Assembly: GCA_035548835.1 (NCBI GenBank)
Contig: DASZSB010000172.1
Coordinates: 1 to 26,502 of the forward strand
Direction: 5' to 3'
Source: FEN-1219 sp035548835
Lineage (GTDB): Bacteria; Pseudomonadota; Gammaproteobacteria; Steroidobacterales; Rariloculaceae
Length of the DNA stretch: 26,502 bases
Shown here: piece after piece, positions 1 to 7,733 of the stretch
How the letters are laid out: the number at the start of each line of letters is the position of its first letter
Position numbering within the stretch: position 1 is the first letter of the stretch
Program-made: the position numbers and the translations under genes
Notes under the pieces: model-generated
The model's database searches: none
Seen by the model: only the letters and a program-made list of their open reading frames with translations
What the model was told of the DNA's origin: nothing

Positions 1-1071
1 GCCCATCGCGAGCGGCGCCACGGCCGCGGCGATGGCCGTGAAGAACAGGATGATGCCGGCCACGGCGCCGTGCTCGTGCAGCGGGAAGCCGCTGATGCCC
101 TTCGAGTTCAGGCTCGGGTAGAGCACCGACATGAAGAGCCCGGACAGCGGCAGCAGATACACCGCGAGCGTGGCGCTGCCGAGCAGGCTGCCCGCGAAGC
201 ACGCGAAGATCGCGAGACCGAAGAGCGCCAGTACGCGCCGCCACGGGTGGCGATCCAGCAGCCAGGCGCCGAGGAACCGGCCGGCTGCGCGGAACACGAA
301 GAACAGCGTGAGCGCCGACGCCGCGAGCCAGCCGCCGACCGCGGATTCCTGCAGCAGCGTGGGCATCCACACGTAGACGGCCGTCTCGGTGCCGACGTAC
401 AGCATGATCAGCGCGGAGAACCCGAGCGCGTGCGGGTCGCAGGCGAGCACGAGCGTGCGCTTGAACGTCGCGGGTTGGGCGGCATCGCGGCGCACGGGCG
501 GGAACTGCAGCGGCAAGGCCACCACGATCAGGGCCACGCAGATCGCGGCCGCGATGGCATAGAGCCACTTCCACGACCAGCCGGCCGTCAGCAGCACGGC
601 CACGATGGCGGGGCCGACGATCGAGCCCACGCCGAAGCAGCCCTCGATGACGTTCATCGTCACGGTGTGCTGGCGCGCGGACGTCGACACGTCGCCGAGC
701 AGCGCGAGCGCGCCGATCTTGAACACGCTGATGCCCGCACCCGACACGACGAGCAGCGCCACGAACACGCCGAACGTGTCGCCCGCGATGAACGCGGCGG
801 ACGCGGCCGCGTAGGCCGCGAGCCCGATCACGATCGTGGCCTTGCGGCCGATGCGGTCCGCGAGCAGACCAAAAGCGATCGCGCCGCCGGCGATCGCCGC
901 CATCGTGGCGTAGTGGAACGCGCTGGCCTGGCTCAGCGTGAGGCGGAACTCGTCGATGAGCTTCGGGATGATGCTGCCGACCGCGTCCGTGGTCATGGCG
1001 AACACGAAGAACATGGCGCCGAGCAGCGCGCGCAGCAGCGTGGCGCGGATCTCTGCAGTCTGTCGCGTCAT
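1..1071 (-). CDS. MFS transporter, FucP/sugar-porter-like (5' part; C-terminus beyond window)
   Basis: Inner-membrane secondary transporter; 357 codons are visible with no stop before base 1. The start ATG (1069-1071) follows an AAGGGG Shine-Dalgarno at a usual distance. The translation is strongly hydrophobic. A first helix (about residues 12-30) is followed by 'SIIPKL', a second helix, and a typical MFS motif A loop 'GLLADRIGRK' (about residues 67-76). Motif A between TM2 and TM3 is diagnostic of the major facilitator superfamily. An early 'IIP' after TM1 and a Ser/Gln-rich TM2 entry resemble the FucP/FHS branch, but the substrate cannot be read from sequence. The gene is transcribed away from the tannase/VOC/hydrolase operon, with a 78-bp gap. 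It could import products of those exported enzymes; that link is inference. Confidence 0.88.
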   Translation of the reverse strand, partial: MTRQTAEIRATLLRALLGAMFFVFAMTTDAVGSIIPKLIDEFRLTLSQASAFHYATMAAIAGGAIAFGLLADRIGRKATIVIGLAAYAAASAAFIAGDTFGVFVALLVVSGAGISVFKIGALALLGDVSTSARQHTVTMNVIEGCFGVGSIVGPAIVAVLLTAGWSWKWLYAIAAAICVALIVVALPLQFPPVRRDAAQPATFKRTLVLACDPHALGFSALIMLYVGTETAVYVWMPTLLQESAVGGWLAASALTLFFVFRAAGRFLGAWLLDRHPWRRVLALFGLAIFACFAGSLLGSATLAVYLLPLSGLFMSVLYPSLNSKGISGFPLHEHGAVAGIILFFTAIAAAVAPLAMG

Positions 1072-1149
1072 GACGCACCCCTTGGGTCCGCGCGACTGTA
1101 CACCGCCTACAATCGTTTGCATAATCGGGACGAACCCGGGGGGTCCACC
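1072..1149. promoter_or_regulatory. Divergent promoter region between MFS gene and esterase operon
   Basis: This 78-bp gap must hold the 5' signals of both divergent units. The only -10-like hexamer I see on the plus strand is TACAAT at 1108-1113. The best -35-like match, TTGGGT at 1082-1087, is 20 bp away, which is too far for a good sigma-70 promoter. Treat the exact elements as unresolved. The sharing of one short control region by transporter and hydrolases is directly visible. Confidence 0.3.
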
Positions 1150-2817
1150 ATGAAATCCACGCTCGCACCTGTGCGCCTCGCGGCGCTCCCGCTCCTGATC
1201 GCCCTGGCCGCCCACGCGCACGCGCAGACGGCCGCGTGCGACGTCGCCACCTTCACGAAGCTCGGCCTGCCGGCCACGCGGATCATCTCCGCGACGACGG
1301 TCAGCGACGACAAGCGCGTGCCGGGCTCGCACTGCGTGCTGCGCGCCGCGGTCAACGAGCGCACGGGCATGGACGGCAAGCCGTACGCGATCGGCTTCGA
1401 GATGCGGCTGCCGGCGAGCTGGAACGGCGGCTACGTGGATCAGCTGAACGGCGGCAACGACGGCGCCGTCGTGCCGGCGTACGGCCAGCTGCCGGGCGGC
1501 ACGCCCGACACCGCGCTCGCGCGCGGCTACGCGGTGTTGAGCTCGGACTCCGGCCACGACGGCCAGGCGAATCCGCAGGCCGGCCTCGCCGGCGGCAACC
1601 TGTTCGGCTTCGACGAGCAGGCGCGGCTCGACTACGGCTACACGGCCAACGTCACGCTGACGCCCATCGCGAAGAAGATCGTCGAGGGCTACTACGGCCG
1701 CCGGCCGCAGCGCTCGTACATGGTCGGCTGCAGCAACGGCGGCCGCCACGCGTTCGTCGGCGCCACGCGGCTCGCGAAGGAATTCGACGGCTTCCTCGCG
1801 GGCGCACCCGGCTACAACCTGCCGATGGTCTCGCTGCAGCACGCGTGGGACATCCAGAGCTTCGAGATGGCCGGCGGCGACGTCCGCAAGGCGCTGTCGC
1901 GCGCCGACATGCAGACGCTCGCCGACGGCGTGCGCGCGCAGTGCGACGCGCTCGACGGCGCGGCCGACGGCATGGTCGGCGCGATCGCGCAGTGCCAGAA
2001 GACGTTCGACATCAGGAAGCTGCGCTGCGAGGCGACGGGCGGCAAGCAGTGCCTCTCCGACGCGCAGATCGCGGCGATTCAGCGCTCGTTCGGCGGGCCG
2101 AAGGACAGCAAGGGCAAGGCGCTGTATACCTCCTGGCCCTATGACGCCGGACTCGGCTCCGACGGCTGGCGCACGTGGAAGCTCGAGAGCCCGATCCCGG
2201 GCTTCGAAGGGCTGCCGCTGATCGCCACGCTCGGCGCCGGCTCGCTCGCGCAGGTCTTCACGACGCCGCCGACACGGCTCGACGGCACGCCGAACGGCAT
2301 GATCGGGTTCCTGCGTCAATTCAACCTCGACCGCGACGCAGGCAGGATCCTCGCGACGACGAAGGAGTTTCCGGTCTCGGCCATGGACTTCATGGCGCCG
2401 ACCGACTGGCGCAATCCCAAGCTCGCAGAGCTCAAGGCCGCGGGCGGCAAGATCATCGTGTACCACGGCGCGGCCGACGGCGCGTTCTCGCTGCAGGCCA
2501 CGATCGACTGGTACGAGAAAGTCCGCGCGAACAACGGCGGCGATGCGAGCGGCTTCGCGCGCTTCTACCCCGTGCCCGGCATGACGCATTGCGGTGGCGG
2601 CCCGTCGACGGATCGCTTCGATCTGTTCGGCGCGCTCGTCGACTGGGTGGAGCACGGCAAGGCGCCGGAGAGCCCGGTCGCGACCGCACGCGCCGACAAC
2701 CGCGACCTGCCGGAAGGCTGGAGCAAGACGCGCACGCGGCCGCTGTGCGAGTGGCCGAAAGTCGCGCGCTACAAGGGCGGCGACATGGAGTCGGCGGCGA
2801 GCTTCCGCTGCGAATGA
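1150..2817 (+). CDS. Exported tannase/feruloyl-esterase-family hydrolase (PF07519)
   Basis: Serine esterase of the tannase/feruloyl esterase/MHETase family, 555 aa, secreted by a Sec signal peptide (about residues 1-25, ending AHAQ). The family hydrolyses esters of aromatic acids. The catalytic set is complete: nucleophile in 'GCSNGG' (Ser195), Asp443 in 'GAADGAF', His480 in 'MTHCGGG'. Cys194 and Cys481 sit beside Ser and His and should form the family's CS-D-HC disulfide. A Ca-binding loop 'CDALDGAADGMV' (265-276; Asp266, Asp269, Asp273) is present and closed by Cys282. The ATG at 1150 was chosen because it begins the signal peptide. The frame stays open back to base 70, but that part is antisense to the MFS gene. 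The stop overlaps the next ATG (ATGA). Substrate is unknown: gallate, ferulate and terephthalate esters are all possible. Confidence 0.9.
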   Translation: MKSTLAPVRLAALPLLIALAAHAHAQTAACDVATFTKLGLPATRIISATTVSDDKRVPGSHCVLRAAVNERTGMDGKPYAIGFEMRLPASWNGGYVDQLNGGNDGAVVPAYGQLPGGTPDTALARGYAVLSSDSGHDGQANPQAGLAGGNLFGFDEQARLDYGYTANVTLTPIAKKIVEGYYGRRPQRSYMVGCSNGGRHAFVGATRLAKEFDGFLAGAPGYNLPMVSLQHAWDIQSFEMAGGDVRKALSRADMQTLADGVRAQCDALDGAADGMVGAIAQCQKTFDIRKLRCEATGGKQCLSDAQIAAIQRSFGGPKDSKGKALYTSWPYDAGLGSDGWRTWKLESPIPGFEGLPLIATLGAGSLAQVFTTPPTRLDGTPNGMIGFLRQFNLDRDAGRILATTKEFPVSAMDFMAPTDWRNPKLAELKAAGGKIIVYHGAADGAFSLQATIDWYEKVRANNGGDASGFARFYPVPGMTHCGGGPSTDRFDLFGALVDWVEHGKAPESPVATARADNRDLPEGWSKTRTRPLCEWPKVARYKGGDMESAASFRCE

Positions 2818-3884
2818 CACGGCTCCTCGCGCGGCTCGCCGGTGCGTGCGTCGTGGCGCACGCGCTGCTGGTGGGCGAAGTGAGCGCGCAGGGCGCGGAG
2901 CCGGCGGTGCTCGGCCTGTACCACTGGGTGCACTCCTCGGGTAACGCCGAGCGCGCGTTCGCGTTCTACCACGACGTGCTCGGCATCGAGCTCACGCGCT
3001 CGCCGTTCGCGGGACCGGCGCCTGCGAACGCGCCGCCGCCGCGCATTCAGCCCGCGGCCAGCGCCGGCTCCGATCCGCTCGTGTGGGATCTGACGGACAC
3101 GAAGGGCTCGCGCTTCCGCACCGTGTTCATGCATGCGCCGAACACGCCGTTCGGCCTCGAGCTCTCGGAGTTCTTCGACGTGCCGCGCGGCGAGCGGCAC
3201 GCGAATCCGTGGGATCCGGGCGCCTCGGTGCTCGAGTTCGCCGTGCGCGACCTCGACGGCGTGCTCGCGGCCGCGAAGTCGCGCGGCGCCACCGTCGTGA
3301 GCGTGGGCGGCGCGCCGGTCAAGGTGCCCGACGGCCGCGCGGTCGTGGTGCGCGATCCCGACGGCTACCTGCTGCGGCTCGTGCAGGCGTCACCCGCGAT
3401 GATCGCGGCCGCGACGCCGGCGGAGATCGTCGGCACGGCCATCGGCATCACGGTGTCGGACACGCGCGCGGCGCTCGCGTTCTACCACGACCTGCTGGGC
3501 CTCGACGCGCAGCCGTCGCTGCGCGGGGGCTTAAGCGATCTTCAGTCCTACGGCCTCGACGGCGGCGGCCTGATCGAGACGGTCGTCGTGATTCCGGGCA
3601 CGCGGCTGTTCTTCGTGCTGCTGGAATTCGCCGTGCCGAAGAATGCGCCGCCGCCCGTGCCGTTCCACTGGCGCCTGCAGGACGTCGGCTCGCCGCAGAT
3701 GCAGCTTCAGGTCAGCGGCCTCGACACGCTGATCGCGCGCACGCAGGCTGCGGGCTACCGGTTTTTGAGCGTCGGCGCGAAGCCGATCCAGCGGCCCTTC
3801 GGCCGCTTCGTGTTCGCGATCGGGCCCGACAGCGAGCTCGTCGAGTTCGTGGAACCCGCCGCCGGGGCGGGTGCGAAGGAGTGA
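2814..3884 (+). CDS. Exported two-domain VOC (glyoxalase/dioxygenase superfamily) protein
   Basis: 356-aa protein with a Sec-type signal peptide (residues 1 to about 26, cleavage near VSAQG) and two vicinal-oxygen-chelate domains. Domain 1 (about 34-200) begins 'LYHWVHSSGNAERAFAFY' and ends 'DPDGYLLRLVQ'. Domain 2 (about 208-350) begins 'GITVSDTRAALAFYHDLLG' and ends 'GPDSELVEFVEP'. These are typical betaalphabetabetabeta VOC units, used in glyoxalases, extradiol dioxygenases and binding proteins. The ATG overlaps the stop of the upstream tannase-like gene by 4 nt, so the two are probably translationally coupled. The next gene starts after a 2-nt gap. A VOC protein outside the cytoplasm is unusual for an enzyme, so it might bind or isomerise a small product of its neighbours. 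The reaction is unknown. Confidence 0.85.
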   Translation: MTRLLARLAGACVVAHALLVGEVSAQGAEPAVLGLYHWVHSSGNAERAFAFYHDVLGIELTRSPFAGPAPANAPPPRIQPAASAGSDPLVWDLTDTKGSRFRTVFMHAPNTPFGLELSEFFDVPRGERHANPWDPGASVLEFAVRDLDGVLAAAKSRGATVVSVGGAPVKVPDGRAVVVRDPDGYLLRLVQASPAMIAAATPAEIVGTAIGITVSDTRAALAFYHDLLGLDAQPSLRGGLSDLQSYGLDGGGLIETVVVIPGTRLFFVLLEFAVPKNAPPPVPFHWRLQDVGSPQMQLQVSGLDTLIARTQAAGYRFLSVGAKPIQRPFGRFVFAIGPDSELVEFVEPAAGAGAKE

Positions 3885-3886
3885 CG

Positions 3887-4966
3887 ATGAAACTGCACAC
3901 GCTGATTCTCGCCCTGACCCTCTTCGGCAGCGGTGCCGGGACCGCGACCGCGGCCGATCCGCCGCCGCGTGTCGGTCTCGCGGCCGATGGCACCGTCTCC
4001 GTGCCGGCGTTGCAAGTGCCGGTCACGCCGTATCTGAGCCCGCAAGGCCGCGCGTACCTGATCGAGCATCTCTCGGACATGCAGACACCGGCGAAGCTCG
4101 TGCAGGACGACGGCGTGCCGAGGTTCATGACGGGCTACCTCGCGCGGCAACGCGAGCTCTATCCGCACACGCGCACCGACACGAAGATCGGCGGCGTGCA
4201 CGTGTACGACTACGCGCCCAAGTCCGGCATCTCCGCCGGCAACAAAAAGCGCGTGCTGATCGATCTGCACGGCGGCGGCTTCTCCGGCTGCTGGCCGGGT
4301 TGCGCCGAGCTCGAGTCCATCCCGATCGCCTCGCTCGGACGCATCCGCGTGGTCAGCGTCGACTATCGCGAGGGTCCGCAGTTCAAGCACCCCGCGGCCA
4401 GCGAGGACGTGGCAGCCGTGTATCGCGAGCTGCTGAAGACCTACAAGGCCGAGAACATCGGCATCTACGGCTGCTCGGCCGGCGGCATGCTGACGGCGAT
4501 GGCGGTGGCGTGGTTTGAGGCGCACGGGCTGCCGCGGCCGGGCGCGGTGGGCATCTTCTGCGCCGGCGCAGGCGCGCCGAAGGGCATCGGCACGTTCGAA
4601 GGCGATGCCGCGTACACCGCGGGCCCGCTCGGCGAGCTGCGCGTGCCGCAGGCCGGCGCGCCGCCGGCACCGGCCGGCTACTTCGCGGGCACGGATCCCG
4701 GCGATCCGCTGGTCGCGCCGATCAACTCGGCCGCGGTGCTCGCGAAATTCCCGCCGACGCTCGTGATCACCGCCACGCGCGGCTTCGAGCTCTCGTCCGC
4801 CGTCTACACGCACACGCAGCTCGTGAAGAACGGCGTGGATGCGCGCCTGCACGTGTGGGAGGGCATGTTCCACGGCTTCTTCTACAACGCCGACGTGCCG
4901 GAGTCGCAGGACTGCTATCGCGTGATCGTGGACTTCTTCGCGCGCACGCTCGGCAAACGGACGTAG
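3887..4966 (+). CDS. Exported HSL-type alpha/beta hydrolase with Gly at the expected catalytic Asp
   Basis: 359-aa protein with a signal peptide (1 to about 22, ending ATAAD) and an alpha/beta-hydrolase domain of the hormone-sensitive-lipase group. Visible motifs: oxyanion-hole 'HGGGF' (128-132), nucleophile elbow 'GCSAGG' (Ser197) and terminal 'GMFHGF' (His329). The strand that normally carries the catalytic acid in a 'TRDxxLS'-like motif reads 'TRGFELS', so residue 299 is Gly (codon GGC at 4781-4783). Glu301 two residues later is the only nearby acid. The enzyme may therefore be weakened, inactive or use Glu301. The ATG follows the VOC stop after 2 nt with a GGAGTGA-type ribosome site inside that gene's end, so this is the last gene of a three-gene operon. 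Natural substrates are unknown; short-chain or aromatic esters would suit the context. Confidence 0.87.
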   Translation: MKLHTLILALTLFGSGAGTATAADPPPRVGLAADGTVSVPALQVPVTPYLSPQGRAYLIEHLSDMQTPAKLVQDDGVPRFMTGYLARQRELYPHTRTDTKIGGVHVYDYAPKSGISAGNKKRVLIDLHGGGFSGCWPGCAELESIPIASLGRIRVVSVDYREGPQFKHPAASEDVAAVYRELLKTYKAENIGIYGCSAGGMLTAMAVAWFEAHGLPRPGAVGIFCAGAGAPKGIGTFEGDAAYTAGPLGELRVPQAGAPPAPAGYFAGTDPGDPLVAPINSAAVLAKFPPTLVITATRGFELSSAVYTHTQLVKNGVDARLHVWEGMFHGFFYNADVPESQDCYRVIVDFFARTLGKRT

Positions 4967-5029
4967 CAGGAGCGGCCGCGCGCAGGTTTCCCCGCACTAG
5001 CCATTCGGAGCGGCGCGCCCGCGGCTGCG

Positions 5030-7531
5030 TCAGTTCTCGCGCAGCGCCGCGCACACGTCGATCTTCGACGCGCGGCGTGCCGGCACGTACGACGCGAGCA
5101 GCGTCACGGCCAGCATCGTGAACGGCACCACGGCCAGCACCAGGGGATCGAGCGCGCTCGTCGCGTAGAGCTGGCTCGCGATGACCTGCCGCAGCGCGAC
5201 TGCGCCCGCGAGGCCGATCGCAATGCCAAGGCCTGCGAGCCGCAGTGCGCGGCGCACGAACATCGCGAGCAGTCTGCCGCGCTCCGCGCCGAATGCCGAG
5301 CGCACCGCGATCTCGTTGAAGCGCTGGTTCACCGAGAACGACATGAGCCCGTACGTGCCGACCGCCGCCAGCGCGAGCGACACGAGACCGAACACGGTGA
5401 GCAGCGCGGCACCCAGCGTGTGCCGCGAGAGCGACGCGGCCACCACGTCGGTGTACACCGCGAACACCGGCGGAAGGGTGGAGTCGAGCGCCGCGAGCTC
5501 GCGGCGGATGGCGGGGATCAGCGCGGCCGGATGGCCCGTCTTCGTGCGCACGACGACGGCCATCTTGCGCATCGTCCACTGCTCGTGCGGCATGTAGACG
5601 GCGGGCTGCACCGGGTCCTCGAGGCTGCGCTGCTTCACGTCCGGCACCACGCCGACGATCTCGGCGTCGTCCACGAGCCGCTCGCCGAGCTGATACGCGA
5701 TGCCGCCGACTCGCCACGCGCCGCCGCCGGGCAGCGCGACGCGCCGGCCGATGGGGTTCGTGTCGCCGAGATACGCGCGCACGTACGCCTGATTGACGAC
5801 GACGACAGGTGCCGCGTCGCGCCGGTCGCTCTCCGCGAGCAGGCGGCCCGCGAGCGCATGGACGCCGAGCGTCGTGAAGTAGCCGGGCGTGACCTGCGTG
5901 ATGTACGCGAGCTGCTCGTCGGCTGCGCGCGTGCTGCCGATGACGGGGTAGGGCGAGAGCGTGACCGGGAACAGGCCCTGGTGCAGCGGTGCGGCGACCG
6001 TCGCGCCCGCGGAAGCGACGCCCGGCAGCGCCTCGATGCGCCGGACCGCTTCCTCGTAGAAGTGCGCCACCGGCAGCATGCCCGTGCCTTCGTACGCGAC
6101 GGTCTGCCGCTCCTGGTCGAACTTCACGTTCTTGAGGTCGACGCGGCCCGTGACGTTGAGCACGAGCGTCAGCATGCGCTGCGGGTCGAAGCCGGAATCC
6201 ACGGATCTTAGATTCGCGTAACTGCGCACGAGCAGCCCCGCGCCGACGACGAGCACGACGGCGAGTGCGATCTCGGCGACGACGAGCGCCCCGAACACGC
6301 GGTTGCGGCCGGGTGCCGTGGCGGCCGAGCGGCCGTTCGTATTGATGAGCGTGCGCAGGTCGCCGCGCGCGACGCGCAGCGCCGGTGCGAGACCGACGAT
6401 GAACGCAACGACGAGCACGCACGCGGCCGTGAACAGGAACACGTTCGCGTCGGTCGTGAGCGAGCCGAGCCGCGGCAGATCCGCGGGGCCGGCCGCGCGC
6501 ACGACCTCGATCGCGCCGATCGCCGCCGCAAGGCCCAGAGCGCCGCCGAGCGCGCAGAGCACGAAGCTTTCGGTCATGAGTTGCCGGAATACGCGCCAGC
6601 GATGCGCGCCGAGCGCCTCGCGCAGCGCGAACTCGCTCGTGCGCACGACGCCGCGGGCGAGCAGCAGGCTCGCGGCGTTGATGCACGCGATGAGTAGCAG
6701 CACGGCCGTCGCTCCGGAGAGGATGAAGAGCGTCGAGCGCAGATCGCCCACGACGTCCGCGAGCAGCGGCGTGGCGACGAACTCGAGCTTGCGCCCGTCG
6801 GGCCACGGGCCGACGCGCGCCGCGAACACGTCGAGCTCCGCTTTGAGCTGCGCCGCCGAGACGCCGGCGTTCACGCGCAGATATCCCTGCATGTTGTACA
6901 GCGGCAGCGGGCGCTCGCCCGTGAAGAGCCGCGTCCACATCGCCGTGCCGGCGGGGAACTCGAAGCCCTTGGCCGCGACGCCGAGCACGTTGAGCGGGCC
7001 GCTGCCGACGCGAATCGACTTGCCGACGATGTTCGGATCCGAGTGGAACACGTCGCGCCACGTCTGATAGCTCAGCACGGTGTTGCGGAAGTCGTCGCCC
7101 GGCTGAAACGCGCGCCCCAGCGTGAGCGGCTCGGTGAAGACCTGGAAGAACTCCTCCGACGTGCGGTACTCGTTGACGGCGAACGCGGCGCCCTCGTCGT
7201 TCACGAGAGACTGCTCGAACTCGTAGCCGTAGAACGCGGCCTTGATGAGCTTGCCCTCCTGCGCCATCGGCTCGACGTGCGGCGGGCCCGTGGAGCCGCG
7301 CGCGACGCCGACGTTGTCGACGGTGTAGAGGCGGTAGATGTCGTCCGAGTCGCGGTAACCGAGCGGCTTCAGCAGCACCGTGTCGACGACGCTGAAGATC
7401 ACGGTGCTCGCGGCGATTCCGAGCGCGAGCGTGACGATGGCCGTGATCGTGAACGCGGGGTGCTTCGTGAGCACGCGCTGCGTGAACGCGAGATCGTGGC
7501 GGAGCACGTCGAGCCAGCGAGACATCGGCAT
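5030..7531 (-). CDS. ADOP-type ABC transporter permease (duplicated MacB/FtsX)
   Basis: 833-aa membrane protein of the acidobacterial duplicated orphan permease type. It has an N-terminal helix with 'FTITAIVTLALGIAASTVIFSVVD' (about 27-50; quoted only as position and the key LALGIAAS core), a periplasmic MacB-like domain to about residue 270, and an FtsX-like block of helices (about 275-430). A second periplasmic domain follows, introduced by 'LLVRSYANL' and 'GFDPQRML', then a C-terminal FtsX block ending 'RRASKIDVCAALREN'. The start ATG at 7531 has GGGGGAGG about 10 nt upstream; ATG at 7525 is an alternative, while 7597 would add a non-homologous Arg-rich stretch. MacB-like permeases need a cytoplasmic ATPase, and none is adjacent. 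Members are linked to efflux or lipoprotein-type mechanotransmission; cargo is unknown. Confidence 0.88.
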   Translation of the reverse strand: MPMSRWLDVLRHDLAFTQRVLTKHPAFTITAIVTLALGIAASTVIFSVVDTVLLKPLGYRDSDDIYRLYTVDNVGVARGSTGPPHVEPMAQEGKLIKAAFYGYEFEQSLVNDEGAAFAVNEYRTSEEFFQVFTEPLTLGRAFQPGDDFRNTVLSYQTWRDVFHSDPNIVGKSIRVGSGPLNVLGVAAKGFEFPAGTAMWTRLFTGERPLPLYNMQGYLRVNAGVSAAQLKAELDVFAARVGPWPDGRKLEFVATPLLADVVGDLRSTLFILSGATAVLLLIACINAASLLLARGVVRTSEFALREALGAHRWRVFRQLMTESFVLCALGGALGLAAAIGAIEVVRAAGPADLPRLGSLTTDANVFLFTAACVLVVAFIVGLAPALRVARGDLRTLINTNGRSAATAPGRNRVFGALVVAEIALAVVLVVGAGLLVRSYANLRSVDSGFDPQRMLTLVLNVTGRVDLKNVKFDQERQTVAYEGTGMLPVAHFYEEAVRRIEALPGVASAGATVAAPLHQGLFPVTLSPYPVIGSTRAADEQLAYITQVTPGYFTTLGVHALAGRLLAESDRRDAAPVVVVNQAYVRAYLGDTNPIGRRVALPGGGAWRVGGIAYQLGERLVDDAEIVGVVPDVKQRSLEDPVQPAVYMPHEQWTMRKMAVVVRTKTGHPAALIPAIRRELAALDSTLPPVFAVYTDVVAASLSRHTLGAALLTVFGLVSLALAAVGTYGLMSFSVNQRFNEIAVRSAFGAERGRLLAMFVRRALRLAGLGIAIGLAGAVALRQVIASQLYATSALDPLVLAVVPFTMLAVTLLASYVPARRASKIDVCAALREN

Positions 7532-7733
7532 GGTGTTGCAGCCTCCCCCGGAGCTCCGGGTCGCCTCGCGGGCCGGGCGGCCGCGACGGCTGCCCAAAAT
7601 TACTGCGGTTGCGGCTGCGGCGCCAGCGCGTTTCGCGTTCGCGTCCCACGCACGCGACGCCGTCCCACGTTCGGGACGAGCGCGCGCGTAGATGCCGACC
7701 CGCGTTCGCTGCTTGCCGTGGTGTCGGCCGCGA
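7532..7733. other. Intergenic gap between sucrose phosphorylase and ADOP permease
   Basis: This 202-bp gap lies downstream of the sucrose phosphorylase stop and upstream of the permease on the minus strand. It is GC-rich and has no convincing small ORF. A short inverted repeat (CGTCCC ... GGGACG with a 6-nt loop, about 7663-7680) could be a weak stem. The only AT-richer spot is CAAAATTACTG (about 7595-7605), which may belong to the permease promoter. Neither is strong enough to call separately. Confidence 0.3.

Noticed and set aside
70..1149. Long N-terminal extension of the tannase-like ORF
   Set aside because: It is Arg/Glu/His-rich, lies antisense to the MFS gene and precedes a perfect signal peptide at 1150.
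4967..5029. Bidirectional terminator between the convergent HSL hydrolase and permease genes
   Set aside because: Arms around 4974-4983 and 5013-5026 pair only with a bulge and a long loop, and there is no T-run.
4767..7649. 960-codon open frame antisense or out of frame with the permease
   Set aside because: Its translation is Arg/Ala/Gly-rich with no motif, whereas the overlapping frame encodes a clear ADOP permease.
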